This document shows, piece by piece, positions 1 to 12,148 of a stretch of DNA of 64,000 nt. The position numbers were made by a program, and so were the translations under genes. Every line of letters begins with the position of its first letter. The first letter of the stretch is position 1. The stretch is taken from assembly GCF_026625725.1 (NCBI RefSeq), contig NZ_CP113060.1, positions 2,548,001 to 2,612,000 of the forward strand, read 5' to 3'. This DNA is from Pseudomonas sp. SL4(2022) (GTDB lineage: Bacteria; Pseudomonadota; Gammaproteobacteria; Pseudomonadales; Pseudomonadaceae). The notes below the pieces were generated by a model. The model saw only the letters and a program-made list of their open reading frames with translations, did not search any database and had not been told where the DNA came from.

Positions 1-858
1 CGCAGCAAAGGCAAAGAAGTTCAGGCGTTGCGTGATGTCAGCTTTAGTCTGACTGAAGGTGAAGTCTTCGGCTTTGTAGGCCCCAATGGTGCCGGTAAGT
101 CCACCACCATCAAGGTGATGCTGGACATTATCAATGACTACCAAGGCGAAGTGCGCATCTACGGCGTAGATGCAAAACGTGCAGAGGCAAGGCAGCCATT
201 GGCCTTTGTGCCTGAGTCCCCCGCACTTTACGAGCAGTTCACCCCGCTGGAAATTCTGCGCATGGGTTTGTCCATGTACGGCATCAAACGCAAAGATGCA
301 GACGCTTGGTGCATGCAATGGCTGGAGCGTTTTTCAGTGGCGCAAAATGCCAAGCGTCGCATCCGTGAACTGTCCAAGGGCAACGTACAGCGTGTAGCGT
401 TGGCTCATGCCATGGTGGTGCAGCCTAAATTGTTGGTGCTGGATGAGCCCTTGTCGGGGCTCGACCCGGTAGGGCGTAAGGATGTCGTTGAGATTCTTAC
501 TGAGTATAAGCAGCAAGGCGGGGCAATTTTCTTTACATCCCATGTGTTGCATGACGTTGAGCGCATTGCCGATCGCTTTGGCTTTATCAATAAGGGTGAG
601 TTGCTGACGGTGCGCTCGCCGCGTGAGTTGGCAGCTGAGCGCGTCGATCAGATGTTGGTGCGCTTCAATGCGCAACAGCCACTGCTTGAGGGCTGCAAGC
701 AGTTGCGTGAGATGGAGTTTGAGTGCGAGTTGTCGCAGGCGGATCTACCGGCCTTTATTGCTCAGCTCAATAGCGTGGGCGGTCATCTGGTGACGATCAA
801 GCCCGCCGTGTCGTTGGAGACTGTGTTCTTCAAGATTTTGGAGCAGACAGCGCGCTAA
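1..858 (+). CDS. ABC transporter ATP-binding protein (5' end outside window)
   Basis: The frame is open from base 1, so the true start lies upstream and 285 codons are visible. The Walker A motif GPNGAGKST lies about residue 27 of the visible part. It is followed by an LSKGN signature region, a Walker B ending LVLDEP, and an H-loop in TSHVLHDVERI. This is the nucleotide-binding subunit of an ABC transporter of the ABC-2 / multidrug or polysaccharide export type. It should sit on the inner face of the membrane and power a permease that is not in view. The C-terminal ~70 residues are a family extension without a clear motif. It converges on nadC with only 24 bases between. The substrate cannot be told from the sequence. 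Confidence 0.9.
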   Translation, partial: RSKGKEVQALRDVSFSLTEGEVFGFVGPNGAGKSTTIKVMLDIINDYQGEVRIYGVDAKRAEARQPLAFVPESPALYEQFTPLEILRMGLSMYGIKRKDADAWCMQWLERFSVAQNAKRRIRELSKGNVQRVALAHAMVVQPKLLVLDEPLSGLDPVGRKDVVEILTEYKQQGGAIFFTSHVLHDVERIADRFGFINKGELLTVRSPRELAAERVDQMLVRFNAQQPLLEGCKQLREMEFECELSQADLPAFIAQLNSVGGHLVTIKPAVSLETVFFKILEQTAR

Positions 859-882
859 GTGCGCTGTCTTCACTCTGATTGG

Positions 883-2095
<1,213 letters not shown>

Positions 2096-4411
2096 ATGAA
2101 GACTGATGCGAATGTGGTTCACCTGAGCAAGGTGAGCCCTGAGCAATCGCCCACTTCACCGGTAGGAAGACTGCCTGTGGCGCTGACAAATGTGCGTGAC
2201 AAAGCGGCGCAACAGCTCAAAGTAGCGTTGCAGGCGCTGTTCGACAATGCCGACGATACGCTGTTCGAGATGGCGGATCGGGCCACCAGCAACGCCGAGC
2301 AGAATGCCTTCTTTGAGGCGATGCGCGACTTGCGGCTGAAACGCAAGAATATCGAGCGCGGCTTCCTGCAGAAGGTATTTGAGGCCTTCGCCACTCTTAA
2401 TCAGTACGAAATCGGCAAGCCGGCCCCCTTGGATGCGGTGTCATTCGAGACGCTTTCTCTGGTGCAGAATGATGCGCTGGAAGAGGCTGTGGCGCTGGAC
2501 TCGATGGTTGCCAAAGTCATGAGCCGTGATGCTGCATCGCTCGGCCACCTGACCACGCGCTTCAATGCGATGGTCAGCAAGAAACTGGATGACAAGAGCA
2601 ACCCGGTCGGCCCGACTTGCCTGTGTGAGTTCTTTCTCGAGGCCTGCAGTAGCCTTGGCGTGGAAATCAGGGTCAAGCTGATCATTCTCAAACTCTTCGA
2701 GAAATACGTTCTTTGCGATCTTGATCAGCTCTACGGCGAGGCCAATCAGGCGCTGATTGCGGCCGGCGTTCTTCCCGAGCTGAAGTCTGCGCCCGTGCGA
2801 CGCAACCCGTCGCGCACCAGTGCGCCTGTGGGCAGTGCCCGGCAGGATGCTGCGGCGGAACTGAGCGGTGAGTTTGCGGATGAAGGCGTGCAGGAGGTTT
2901 TCGGCGCGCTGCAGGAGTTGCTGTCTCAGGCGCGCGGAACTTTGATCCCGTCGCGCAATCGGCCAGCGGATGCGCTGCCCATTTCGACCAATGACTTGAT
3001 GCGTCTTCTGTCGCATATGCAGCAGAAGGCGCCTGCACAGGCCAGTGATGACTTTGATCTGCGTGAGCAATTGGAGAGTTTACTGACGCGGGCCAGTGCC
3101 AAAGCCGGTAAGGCGCGGGTTGTCGGTGAGGTCGATGAAGATGTCATCAATCTGGTATCGATGCTCTTCGAGTTCATTCTGGATGACCGTACGCTGCCGG
3201 ATTCGCTGAAAGCGTTGATCGGCCGTCTGCAGATTCCGATGCTCAAGGTCGCCGTGATCGACAAGACCTTCTTCAGTCGTGGTAGCCATCCCGCACGCCG
3301 TCTGCTTAATGAAATTGCCTCTGCCGCACTGGGCTGGGGTGAGCAGGACGATACGCAGCGTGACAGCCTGTATCAGAAAATTGAGCAGGTGGTACAGCGT
3401 CTGCTGAATGACTTTGTCGACGATCCTCTGATTTTCTCTGAGCTGTTGGCGGATTTCCTGGCGTTTACCGGGGATGAGCGTCGACGCAGTGAACTGCTGG
3501 AACAGCGTACCCGTGATGCCGAAGAAGGCAGTGCCAAGGCTGCGCTGGCACGTCGTGAGGTTGAGCAGGCGTTGAACGAGCGGTTGCTGGGCAAGACGCT
3601 GCCGGAAGTGGTGGTGCGTTTGCTGCAGGAAGCCTGGAGCAAGGTGCTGATGCTGACCTGCCTGAAGCACGGCGTTGAGTCAGCCGAGTGGCAGGCGGCA
3701 CTGGCGACCATGGATGATCTGGTTTGGAGCGTTGAGCTGCACGAAGAGCCGGAAGCGCGCATGCGCCTGCTGGAGATGGTGCCGGGGCTGCTCAAAGCGC
3801 TACGCGAAGGCATGACGAGCGCAGCGTTTGATCCGTTCTCCACCGGCGAGTTCTTCAGTCAACTGGAGGCGCTGCATGTGCAAGCCTTCCAGCGCTTCAA
3901 GCGCAGTCTGCCGGAGGAAACCCCGGTGGCGGATGCCGAGCCACTGGTCGAGATTGATGAGCAGCAGCGTGCGGCACTGGCGGACGCCGGAATCGAACTG
4001 CCGTTGCTGGCGCTGTCAGCAGCCGAGGCTGTTGAAGAGCCGGCAATGGTCGAGGTGGTCGAAGAGATTATTCTGCTGGCACCGGGTGAGCTTCGTCCGG
4101 CTGAGCCAGAGGCCAGTCTGCCGGATGACGATGAGTCGCTGCAGCAGGTCGACAATTTGCGTGTCGGGAGTTGGGTCGAGTTTCAGGAAGACGAAGAGCA
4201 TAAGCTGCGCTGCAAGCTGGCGGCGATCATCAAACCGACCGGGAAGTATATTTTCGTTAACCGTACGGGCATGAAAGTGCTGGAAAAAACCCGTATGGGC
4301 CTGGCTGTGGAGTTCCGTCGCAGTGCCATCCGCCTGCTCGATGATGCGCTGCTGTTTGATCGTGCGCTGGAGTCGGTGATTGGTAACCTGCGCAAGCTCA
4401 AAGGTGCTTGA
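2096..4411 (+). CDS. DUF1631 family protein
   Basis: A 771-residue, charged, mostly helical protein with no signal peptide or membrane segment, so probably cytoplasmic. It matches the DUF1631 family as I know it from the same place in P. aeruginosa, between nadC and ampD. Databases sometimes call such proteins thymidine phosphorylase, which nothing here supports. The central part (about 230-690) is helix-rich with many Glu and Arg. The last ~100 residues form a beta-rich module starting VGSWVEF and containing KPTGKYIFVN and EFRRSAIRLL, resembling a PilZ-like barrel. That resemblance is my inference. AGGAG precedes the ATG, and a strong terminator follows. Function unknown. Confidence 0.85.
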   Translation: MKTDANVVHLSKVSPEQSPTSPVGRLPVALTNVRDKAAQQLKVALQALFDNADDTLFEMADRATSNAEQNAFFEAMRDLRLKRKNIERGFLQKVFEAFATLNQYEIGKPAPLDAVSFETLSLVQNDALEEAVALDSMVAKVMSRDAASLGHLTTRFNAMVSKKLDDKSNPVGPTCLCEFFLEACSSLGVEIRVKLIILKLFEKYVLCDLDQLYGEANQALIAAGVLPELKSAPVRRNPSRTSAPVGSARQDAAAELSGEFADEGVQEVFGALQELLSQARGTLIPSRNRPADALPISTNDLMRLLSHMQQKAPAQASDDFDLREQLESLLTRASAKAGKARVVGEVDEDVINLVSMLFEFILDDRTLPDSLKALIGRLQIPMLKVAVIDKTFFSRGSHPARRLLNEIASAALGWGEQDDTQRDSLYQKIEQVVQRLLNDFVDDPLIFSELLADFLAFTGDERRRSELLEQRTRDAEEGSAKAALARREVEQALNERLLGKTLPEVVVRLLQEAWSKVLMLTCLKHGVESAEWQAALATMDDLVWSVELHEEPEARMRLLEMVPGLLKALREGMTSAAFDPFSTGEFFSQLEALHVQAFQRFKRSLPEETPVADAEPLVEIDEQQRAALADAGIELPLLALSAAEAVEEPAMVEVVEEIILLAPGELRPAEPEASLPDDDESLQQVDNLRVGSWVEFQEDEEHKLRCKLAAIIKPTGKYIFVNRTGMKVLEKTRMGLAVEFRRSAIRLLDDALLFDRALESVIGNLRKLKGA

Positions 4412-4434
4412 CGCGCGCCAGTAGTCGACAAAGC

Positions 4435-4467
4435 AAACGCCGCCGGGTAGTGCCCGGCGGCGTTTTT
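4435..4467 (+). terminator. Rho-independent terminator after the DUF1631 gene
   Basis: The arms AAACGCCGCCGGG and CCCGGCGGCGTTT pair perfectly around a 5-base loop, and the downstream arm runs into five T residues. It starts 24 bases after the stop codon and separates this gene from ampD. Confidence 0.93.
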
Positions 4468-4543
4468 GTTTGTGTGGCTGTGGAGTGGCCTTGGCCTTGG
4501 TGCGGTGCTGCACTAGAGTGATGGCCTGTTCAAGGAGCTTTGT

Positions 4544-5107
4544 ATGCAGCTGGACCCTTCCAGTGGGTGGTGTGACGGCGTCCGGCACTGCCCGTCCCCC
4601 AATTTCAATCAGCGTCCGCTGAATGAAGTGTCGTTATTGGTGATTCACAATATCAGCCTGCCCCCCGCACAGTTCGGCACGGGTAAGGTGCAGGCGTTCT
4701 TTCAGAATCGCCTGGATGCGCATGAGCACCCCTATTTCGCCAGCATTGCCAGCATGCAGGTGTCGGCGCATTTCTTTATTGAGCGTGATGGCGTGGTTAC
4801 GCAGTTTGTCTCTTGTAATGAGCGTGCCTGGCATGCCGGGGTGTCGCGGTTTGCTGAGCGGGAAAACTGTAATGATTTTTCCTTGGGCATAGAGCTGGAG
4901 GGTACAGATGATCTGCCGTTCACGTCCGTTCAGTATGCTGCACTGATTAAGCTGACTCAGCAGCTGCAGGCGGCCTACCCGGCCATCACCCTGGAGCGGA
5001 TCTGCGGTCATAGCGACATTGCTCCAGGGCGCAAGACTGATCCCGGGCCGGCATTCGATTGGGCTACGCTGCGCTCGGGCCTGCAACAAGACAAGGAGCT
5101 GATATGA
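4544..5107 (+). CDS. ampD: 1,6-anhydro-N-acetylmuramyl-L-alanine amidase AmpD
   Basis: This 187-residue protein is typical of AmpD. It cleaves anhydro-MurNAc from the stem peptide in cytoplasmic wall recycling, removing the ligands that turn on AmpR-controlled beta-lactamase. The zinc ligands are visible: His35 in VIHN, and the His and Asp of GHSDIAPGRKTDPG near the C-terminus. AAGGAG sits seven bases before the ATG. The stop overlaps the ampE start as ATGA, so the two are translationally coupled. Loss of this gene derepresses AmpC in related species. Confidence 0.97.
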   Translation: MQLDPSSGWCDGVRHCPSPNFNQRPLNEVSLLVIHNISLPPAQFGTGKVQAFFQNRLDAHEHPYFASIASMQVSAHFFIERDGVVTQFVSCNERAWHAGVSRFAERENCNDFSLGIELEGTDDLPFTSVQYAALIKLTQQLQAAYPAITLERICGHSDIAPGRKTDPGPAFDWATLRSGLQQDKELI

Positions 5108-5940
5108 ATTTTCTGGTGTTGCTGCTGGTGTTATGGGTCGAGAAATTTTCGGCCTGGCGTAGTCGTATCCAACAAGACGGCCCCTGGTTACGGCTGCTGG
5201 CTGCCATGGAACGCCATGCATTAACGGTCTCGCAGCCTTGGTTGGCGCTGGCGGCAGTGGTGGTGCTGCCGATGGTGGTGTTGGGTGTGTTACTTATGAT
5301 GTTAGAGGCAGTGGCTTACGGTTGGCTGGCCTTCCCGCTGCATCTGTTAGTGGTGATCTACAGCCTGGGCCGCGGCGATTTGCTGGCAGCACTGGGGCCG
5401 TTTCGCGACAGCTGGCGGCGGGGTGATGCTGAAGCGGCTTATCTGGTGGCTCGGCGTGACCTGGCGCTGGAGGCCGATGACGAGGGCGAGTTGTTGCAGC
5501 GTGTGCAAGGGCATCTGGTGTGGCAGGCCTACCAGAGTTTCTTTGCGGTGATCTTCTGGTATGTGCTGCTCGGCCCTTTGGCGGCGCTGGCTTACCGCCT
5601 GGTAGCCCTGAGCAGTGAGCAGGCGACTCAGCCCGCCTTGCGTGAAGCCGCCGTACAGATCCGCCATGGTTTTGACTGGTTGCCGGTGCGGGTGCTGGCG
5701 GCCAGTTTTGCTCTGGTGGGCAACTTTGCCGGTGTCAGCCGCACCCTGCTGCACGAGCTGCTCAGTTGGGACATTGGTGCGGCTCAGTTGGTGATCATCA
5801 CTGCGCGGGCGGCTGGCGAAACGCCGGAGCCCGTGATCGGTGAGGCTGGCGTCAGCACGCTGGACGGTCTGTGGCAGCTATTGGTAAGGGCCGCAGTGCT
5901 GTGGTATGCGGTTTTTGCTGCCTGGACGTTGCTTATCTGA
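5104..5940 (+). CDS. ampE: Inner membrane protein AmpE, beta-lactamase regulator
   Basis: I place the start at ATG 5104 (MNFLVLL), which overlaps the ampD stop as ATGA, rather than at an in-frame codon further upstream inside ampD. The 278-residue product has hydrophobic segments near residues 45-75, 75-90, 140-165 and at the C-terminus, as expected for a polytopic inner-membrane protein. AmpE is co-transcribed with ampD in enterics and pseudomonads and affects beta-lactamase induction, but its biochemical role is poorly known. Its last 8 bases overlap the convergent ROK kinase gene. Confidence 0.93.
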   Translation: MNFLVLLLVLWVEKFSAWRSRIQQDGPWLRLLAAMERHALTVSQPWLALAAVVVLPMVVLGVLLMMLEAVAYGWLAFPLHLLVVIYSLGRGDLLAALGPFRDSWRRGDAEAAYLVARRDLALEADDEGELLQRVQGHLVWQAYQSFFAVIFWYVLLGPLAALAYRLVALSSEQATQPALREAAVQIRHGFDWLPVRVLAASFALVGNFAGVSRTLLHELLSWDIGAAQLVIITARAAGETPEPVIGEAGVSTLDGLWQLLVRAAVLWYAVFAAWTLLI

Positions 5941-6835
5941 GGTCGTCATTCCACAACCAGGCGGCCCCGCGTACCCCGCTGGAGTCGCCATGGCGGGCCT
6001 GCAACAGGCGTGTGTTGACCTGGTCGGAAAACACGTAGCGTGGCAGCAATGGCAGGACTTGCTGATACAGCTCGGCCGTATTGGACAGGCCGCCGCCCAG
6101 CACAATGGCATATGGATCGATCAGGTTGATCACTGACGCCAGGCCGCGCGCCAGCTGATCGCAGTAGCGGTTCAGCGCTTGTTGCGCGGCCGCATTGCCA
6201 CTTCGTGCGGCAAGCACAATCGCGCTGGCTTCAAGACCCAGGTCGCTGCGTGTGGCCCAGCCTGGGCCGCTGAGAAAGGTTTCGATGCAGTCATCCTGGC
6301 CGCAATAGCAGCGCCGTACCGGGCCGTCCTCGGCGCGGCGCCAGGGCAGGGGGTTGTGGCCCCACTCACCGGTAATCGCATTCGGGCCGCCTAGCAGTTG
6401 CTTGTTCAGGGCTAATCCACCCCCGACGCCTGTTCCCAGAATAACCCCGAAAACGCTTGCAGCAGCCTCGCCTGCGCCGTCGCAGGCTTCGGAAAGGGTA
6501 AAGCAGTCGGCGTCATTGGCCAGCCGGACCGGGCGCTGTAAGCGCTGCTCAAGATCGGCCTGCAGATCCTCGCCAATCAGGCACTGTGAATTGGCATTCT
6601 TGATGCGTCCATGATCGGGCGATCGAGTGCCGGGGATACCGACCCCCAGGCTGCCCTGCTGGCCCAGGTCGCGCTCGCAATCTTCAACTAGGCTGACAAT
6701 CAGACTGAGCGTTTTTAGATAGTCCCCCTGTGGGGTCGGTGCTCGGCGTCGCAGTACTTGCTGACCCTTTTGAAGGGCAATGATCTCGATTTTGCTGCCA
6801 CCCAGATCAATACCCAGCTTCATTGATGTGCGCAT
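5933..6835 (-). CDS. ROK family sugar kinase (N-acetylglucosamine kinase / fructokinase-like)
   Basis: The N-terminal phosphate-binding motif KLGIDLGGSKIE is followed by GVGIPG, GTGVGGG near the middle, and the ROK zinc signature CYCGQDDCIE. Together these mark a cytoplasmic ATP-dependent hexose kinase of about 300 residues. Several ATG codons are possible. I chose 6835 because AAGG lies six bases upstream. ATG 6823 (MKLGIDLGG) would also give a full domain. The substrate (fructose, mannose, glucose or GlcNAc) cannot be decided. It converges on ampE with an 8-base overlap. Confidence 0.9.
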   Translation of the reverse strand: MRTSMKLGIDLGGSKIEIIALQKGQQVLRRRAPTPQGDYLKTLSLIVSLVEDCERDLGQQGSLGVGIPGTRSPDHGRIKNANSQCLIGEDLQADLEQRLQRPVRLANDADCFTLSEACDGAGEAAASVFGVILGTGVGGGLALNKQLLGGPNAITGEWGHNPLPWRRAEDGPVRRCYCGQDDCIETFLSGPGWATRSDLGLEASAIVLAARSGNAAAQQALNRYCDQLARGLASVINLIDPYAIVLGGGLSNTAELYQQVLPLLPRYVFSDQVNTRLLQARHGDSSGVRGAAWLWNDDLR

Positions 6836-7055
6836 CATTAACCTTAAGTTACACAGGTTGAGGTCGATAAGAGGTATACATGGAGCCCCTGTTCGGCCAT
6901 AAATTTGTGACATTGATCACGCTAATCTGCCTGTATTAAGCGTGTTGATCCATGTGCCGTAGGTCGAGCAGCCAGGGACATGCACGCCGCCATTTGCCAT
7001 TCTGCGCGGCCACTATGTAGCCTGACACGACAATAATTAGAACTGGAGACGTCCT

Positions 7056-9086
7056 GTGAAGACCGTGTTGTATCCGGCCATCGCGCTAATGAATCGCCTC
7101 AGCTTCGGCACTAAGTTCAGTCTGATCAGTGTTCTGTTCTTTCTGCCCATGCTGGTCACCAACTTCTATCTGGTACGAGACTCCTACCGGCAGTTCATCA
7201 GTACTCAAGCGGCCATCGAGAGCATTGATTTGCTCGGTGAGAGCTTGGCGCTGCGGCGTAACCTTGAAGATTTTGTGGACCTTGTTGAAATCAACGCCAT
7301 GATCGGTCAATCCGGCCAGGCGGGCGACCTAGAAGTGCGCCTGAGCAAGCTGCAGGCTGAAATTGGTGATGAATTGCAAGGCCTGGCTGCAGTGGTGCAC
7401 GAGGCAGAGCAGATCGAAGAGTTCAATAGCAAGCGTGATGCGCTGATTGCTGAACTGGCCGCGGTTCAGGATGAGACGTCCTTGAGCGGCAAGATTGTTC
7501 TGGCGGAAAAACTGCTGGGATCTTCCCAGGTGTTTATCAAGCTTGTCGCCAGCCAGGCGGGCCTCAGTCAGGACCGCGATGGCGACGTAAGGCAGATGGT
7601 CGAACTGGTTACAGTTGAAACCCCGAAAGTCACGGCGTCCCTGAGCGAGGGGCGGGCAATTGGTGCTTACTCGCTGGCTCAGGGGTTCCTTAACTCATCT
7701 GCCAGCACTGCCTTTGATGAGTTGCTGCTGGAACTGGAAAAGTTGCACGGCGAATACGCTCTGACGCTGCAGTCTTCGCTTAACAGCAGTGCTCAGGCGC
7801 GCGCTGTGCTGGCTGATCAGGCCGCCAGCAGCCTGGAGAGCCTGAAAACCAGTGCAGTGTTCTTCGAAGACAAGGTCGTGGTGGCTGACTCGCTGGATAC
7901 GCCTTGGGCACAGTATTACAGCGATGTCAGCGCGGCCATGGAGCATACCTATCAGCTCAACACCGCGGTGCTGCAGTTCCTCGATAAACAGCTGGAAGTA
8001 CGACTGATCGATAACCGAGCGCAGATGGTGTTGCTGGTGTCGGCGCTCGTGGTGGTATTCCTGCTGATCGTTTATCTCTATAGCGGCTTCTATGTGTCGA
8101 TTCGCACCACGCTGAAAGCGCTTGGCCAGGTGATGACTCAGGTGGCTGCGGGCGATATGACTGTCAGCTTCAAGGCGCAGAGTCAGGACGAACTGGGTGA
8201 GCTTGGCCAGGTGTTCAATGAAACGGTGGGTAAGATCCATCAGCTGATTGAGCGCGTGGGGCTGACTGTGGCCGAGGTTGAGCGTCAGGCAGAGCGCGTG
8301 CAGCAGGTCTCTGGTGAAAGTAACCAGGCAGTGGCTGGTCAGCGCGGGCAGATCGACCTCATCGCCACGGCGATGAATCAAATGTCAGCTACCGCCCAGG
8401 AAGTTGCCAGCAGTGCCGCGGCCGCAGTGGGTAGCGCGCAGAGTGTGAATGATGAAACGGTCAGCGGTCGTGCGCTGGTTGAGTCCCAGGTGGGCAGTAT
8501 CCAGCGTCTGGCAGGGGAGATCGATCAGTCGGTGGTGGTGATCAACAAGCTGGCCAGTGATAGTGCGTCGATCAGCCAGGTGCTGGACGTGATCAAGGGC
8601 ATCGCCGAACAGACCAACCTGCTCGCGCTCAACGCCGCCATTGAGGCCGCGCGTGCCGGCGAACAGGGGCGCGGTTTTGCCGTGGTGGCCGACGAAGTGC
8701 GTAACCTGGCCAAGCGTACGCAGCAGTCCACTGAAGAAATCGAATCGATGATCGCCAAGCTGCAAAGTGGTGTCGGCGCGGCTGTCAAGGCGATGAGCAC
8801 CAGTCATCAGATGGCGGACAACACCGTCAATGAATCAGGCAAGGTGCAGCAGGCGCTGGAGAATATCCTCGGTGCGGTGGGCATGATCGTCGATCAGAAC
8901 CAGCAGATCGCTACCGCCGCCGAAGAGCAGACAGCCGTCGCGCAGGATATCGACCAGAACATCGTCGAGATCAGCCAGGCCGGTGAGCGTACCGCCGAAG
9001 GTGCCAGCCAGACTGAGCAGGCCAGTCGTGAGCTTTCCGTGCTGGTGGCGCGCCTGAAGCAGCTGATTGGTGCGTTCCGCGTCTGA
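7056..9086 (+). CDS. Methyl-accepting chemotaxis protein
   Basis: A 676-residue chemoreceptor. A membrane segment near residues 23-43 is followed by a ~280-residue periplasmic, helical ligand-binding region with no cysteine or PAS signature. A second membrane segment lies near 323-345, then a HAMP domain (about 347-400). The long cytoplasmic signalling hairpin has the conserved tip around [19 protein letters not shown] and [15 protein letters not shown]. It couples ligand sensing to CheA/CheW. The start is GTG with GGAGA upstream. It matches the receptor located next to speC in P. aeruginosa. No C-terminal CheR-docking pentapeptide is present (it ends FRV). The ligand is unknown. Confidence 0.95.
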   Translation: MKTVLYPAIALMNRLSFGTKFSLISVLFFLPMLVTNFYLVRDSYRQFISTQAAIESIDLLGESLALRRNLEDFVDLVEINAMIGQSGQAGDLEVRLSKLQAEIGDELQGLAAVVHEAEQIEEFNSKRDALIAELAAVQDETSLSGKIVLAEKLLGSSQVFIKLVASQAGLSQDRDGDVRQMVELVTVETPKVTASLSEGRAIGAYSLAQGFLNSSASTAFDELLLELEKLHGEYALTLQSSLNSSAQARAVLADQAASSLESLKTSAVFFEDKVVVADSLDTPWAQYYSDVSAAMEHTYQLNTAVLQFLDKQLEVRLIDNRAQMVLLVSALVVVFLLIVYLYSGFYVSIRTTLKALGQVMTQVAAGDMTVSFKAQSQDELGELGQVFNETVGKIHQLIERVGLTVAEVERQAERVQQVSGESNQAVAGQRGQIDLIATAMNQMSATAQEVASSAAAAVGSAQSVNDETVSGRALVESQVGSIQRLAGEIDQSVVVINKLASDSASISQVLDVIKGIAEQTNLLALNAAIEAARAGEQGRGFAVVADEVRNLAKRTQQSTEEIESMIAKLQSGVGAAVKAMSTSHQMADNTVNESGKVQQALENILGAVGMIVDQNQQIATAAEEQTAVAQDIDQNIVEISQAGERTAEGASQTEQASRELSVLVARLKQLIGAFRV

Positions 9087-9102
9087 TCAGCGGCTGTCCG
9101 GC

Positions 9103-9128
9103 AAAGCCCGCCATTGGCGGGCTTTTTT
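9103..9128 (+). terminator. Rho-independent terminator after the chemoreceptor gene
   Basis: AAAGCCCGCC and GGCGGGCTTT pair around an ATT loop, followed by a run of six T. It lies 16 bases after the stop codon. Confidence 0.93.
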
Positions 9129-9196
9129 GGGCTTGCAATCGCCTTTTGCTGCGTCTTGGTGATGTTGGGGCGGTTGCGTGTTGTGACCGAATTGCA

Positions 9197-9997
9197 TCAT
9201 TCCATGCGTGTAGCATCAATGTTCCAACCAAATAACTCGGCTGCGTTGCGGCTGCTGGCGCTGGCCAGTTCATCCGCGCTAATGCCGCGTAGTTCGGCCA
9301 GGGCCGTGCAAATGTCCGGCAGATATTCCGGGCTATTGCGCTGGTTGGGGTACATGGCGGGCGCCATGTCGGGCGAGTCGGTTTCCAGCACGATGGCCTC
9401 CAGTGGCAGTTGCGCCACCACCTTGCGCAGCCGCAGTGCCTGTGACCAGGTGGGTGCGCCGCCCAGGCCGAGTCTGAAACCGAGCTTGAGGTATTCGCGG
9501 GCTTCTTCAGTGCTGCCGGCAAAGGCATGAATGATGCCGCCACGGGCGGGCTTTAAGCGTTTGAGTGTGGCGATGGTCGCCGCATGAGCGCGGCGCACAT
9601 GCAGCAGTGCGGGCCGCTCGAATTCGATGGCGAGTTTGAGCTGCGCCTCGAACAGCTGTTGCTGCCGCTCGCGATCAAGCTGTTCGAGAAAGTAGTCCAG
9701 GCCGATCTCGCCCACTGCACAGAACTTGGGCTGATCGGCGCAGCGGGTCAGCCACTCACTCAGCTCATTCAGGTGTGCGGTGCGGTGTTCATCCAGGTAA
9801 GCCGGGTGCAGGCCAAACGCCGCGTAGAGGCTGTCTTCGGCGTGCACCAGATCCCACACCCGCTGCCAGTTGGCCTGATGCACACCCAGCACCACCAGTC
9901 GCTCGACGCCAAGCTGGCGGCAACGGGCCAGCAGCTCACCGCGATCAGCATCGAAGTCGGGGAAGTCCAGGTGGGTGTGGGTGTCGATCAGGCGCAT
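9197..9997 (-). CDS. TatD family metal-dependent hydrolase / DNase
   Basis: The protein starts MRLIDTHTHLDFP. The HxH metal pair at residues 6-8, the E of VGEIGLDYF, the His of LLHVRRAH, HAFAGS, and the late ETDSPDMAP motif define a TatD-type amidohydrolase (266 residues). Family members act as 3'-5' exonucleases or deoxyribonucleases in DNA repair. A longer reading with an upstream ATG (10057) adds an unlikely N-terminal tail, so I use 9997. It is in the same orientation as prfC upstream, with 83 bases between. Confidence 0.93.
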   Translation of the reverse strand: MRLIDTHTHLDFPDFDADRGELLARCRQLGVERLVVLGVHQANWQRVWDLVHAEDSLYAAFGLHPAYLDEHRTAHLNELSEWLTRCADQPKFCAVGEIGLDYFLEQLDRERQQQLFEAQLKLAIEFERPALLHVRRAHAATIATLKRLKPARGGIIHAFAGSTEEAREYLKLGFRLGLGGAPTWSQALRLRKVVAQLPLEAIVLETDSPDMAPAMYPNQRNSPEYLPDICTALAELRGISADELASASSRNAAELFGWNIDATRME

Positions 9998-10080
9998 GGT
10001 CACATCATACGCCGCCGGGTTGCGTGTGTGGGCCAGCTTGCTGGCGCCAGCAAGCAAGCTTCTACAGAGGCGGCGATATC

Positions 10081-11664
<1,584 letters not shown>

Positions 11665-12071
11665 TGTGCGGAATCCGTCGACTGAAGAGTCGGTCTGTCA
11701 AAAAAGGCGGCGATTATAACGGTAAACGTCGGCCCGCGCGGCGACCTGTAGTCAGGGGTGCAAAGCGGAGTTTTTGCGTGGCTTGTGCAGCATTCCATAA
11801 CGGTTTGTTTTGAATATAAAACGTTCAATCAATAAGGCGACAAAGGGGGTCAAAACTACGGCATTTTTTGATTGATCTCGGCTTCCTGTGGCCCTAAAGT
11901 TCGCGCCCGAACGTCCATGCTGGCAACGATCCATCCGGCTCAAGTACTGACGACGAGAGGTTGTTCTCTATACAGACAATCCTCGGCGACATGCCTTGGG
12001 AAGTAGGCGAACCAAAGTGGGGAAACTGATCAGACGTTCTGCCTGTGCGGACTGGCCGCCAGGTCTCCCTG

Positions 12072-12122
12072 ATGGTGGGTGAGCAATTGTGTTGCAGTGC
12101 TCACCCGCTGAATGTGTTTTAA
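12072..12122 (+). CDS. Possible 16-codon leader peptide upstream of speC
   Basis: An ATG at 12072 opens a frame encoding MVGEQLCCSAHPLNVF before TAA. It ends 26 bases before the speC ATG. An AGG lies about nine bases upstream, so ribosome binding is only weakly supported. The coding bases cover the whole speC leader hairpin, which is the arrangement expected of an attenuator or arrest peptide. The enterobacterial speF leader ORF is a functional precedent but unrelated in sequence. It may be a chance ORF. Confidence 0.25.
   Translation: MVGEQLCCSAHPLNVF
12074..12109 (+). promoter_or_regulatory. Leader hairpin upstream of speC
   Basis: GGGTGAGCA (12077-12085) and TGCTCACCC (12098-12106) are perfect complements around a 12-base loop. 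The stem can be extended by three further pairs that include G-U. There is no T-run after it, so it is not a classic terminator. It lies about 40 bases before the speC start and about 30 bases before its GGAG site. Confidence 0.55.
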
Positions 12123-12148
12123 CTGGTTCTGCCCACTGGAGTCCCCGC

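Larger units (their letters stand above)
11665..12148. other. Long prfC-speC intergenic region with leader of speC
   Basis: 484 bases divide divergent prfC and speC. The middle is AT-richer than the surroundings and holds an inverted pair TCAATCAA (11825-11832) / TTGATTGA (11868-11875). The speC-proximal end carries the hairpin and 16-codon leader ORF annotated separately. No larger gene is supported on either strand. Confidence 0.6.
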
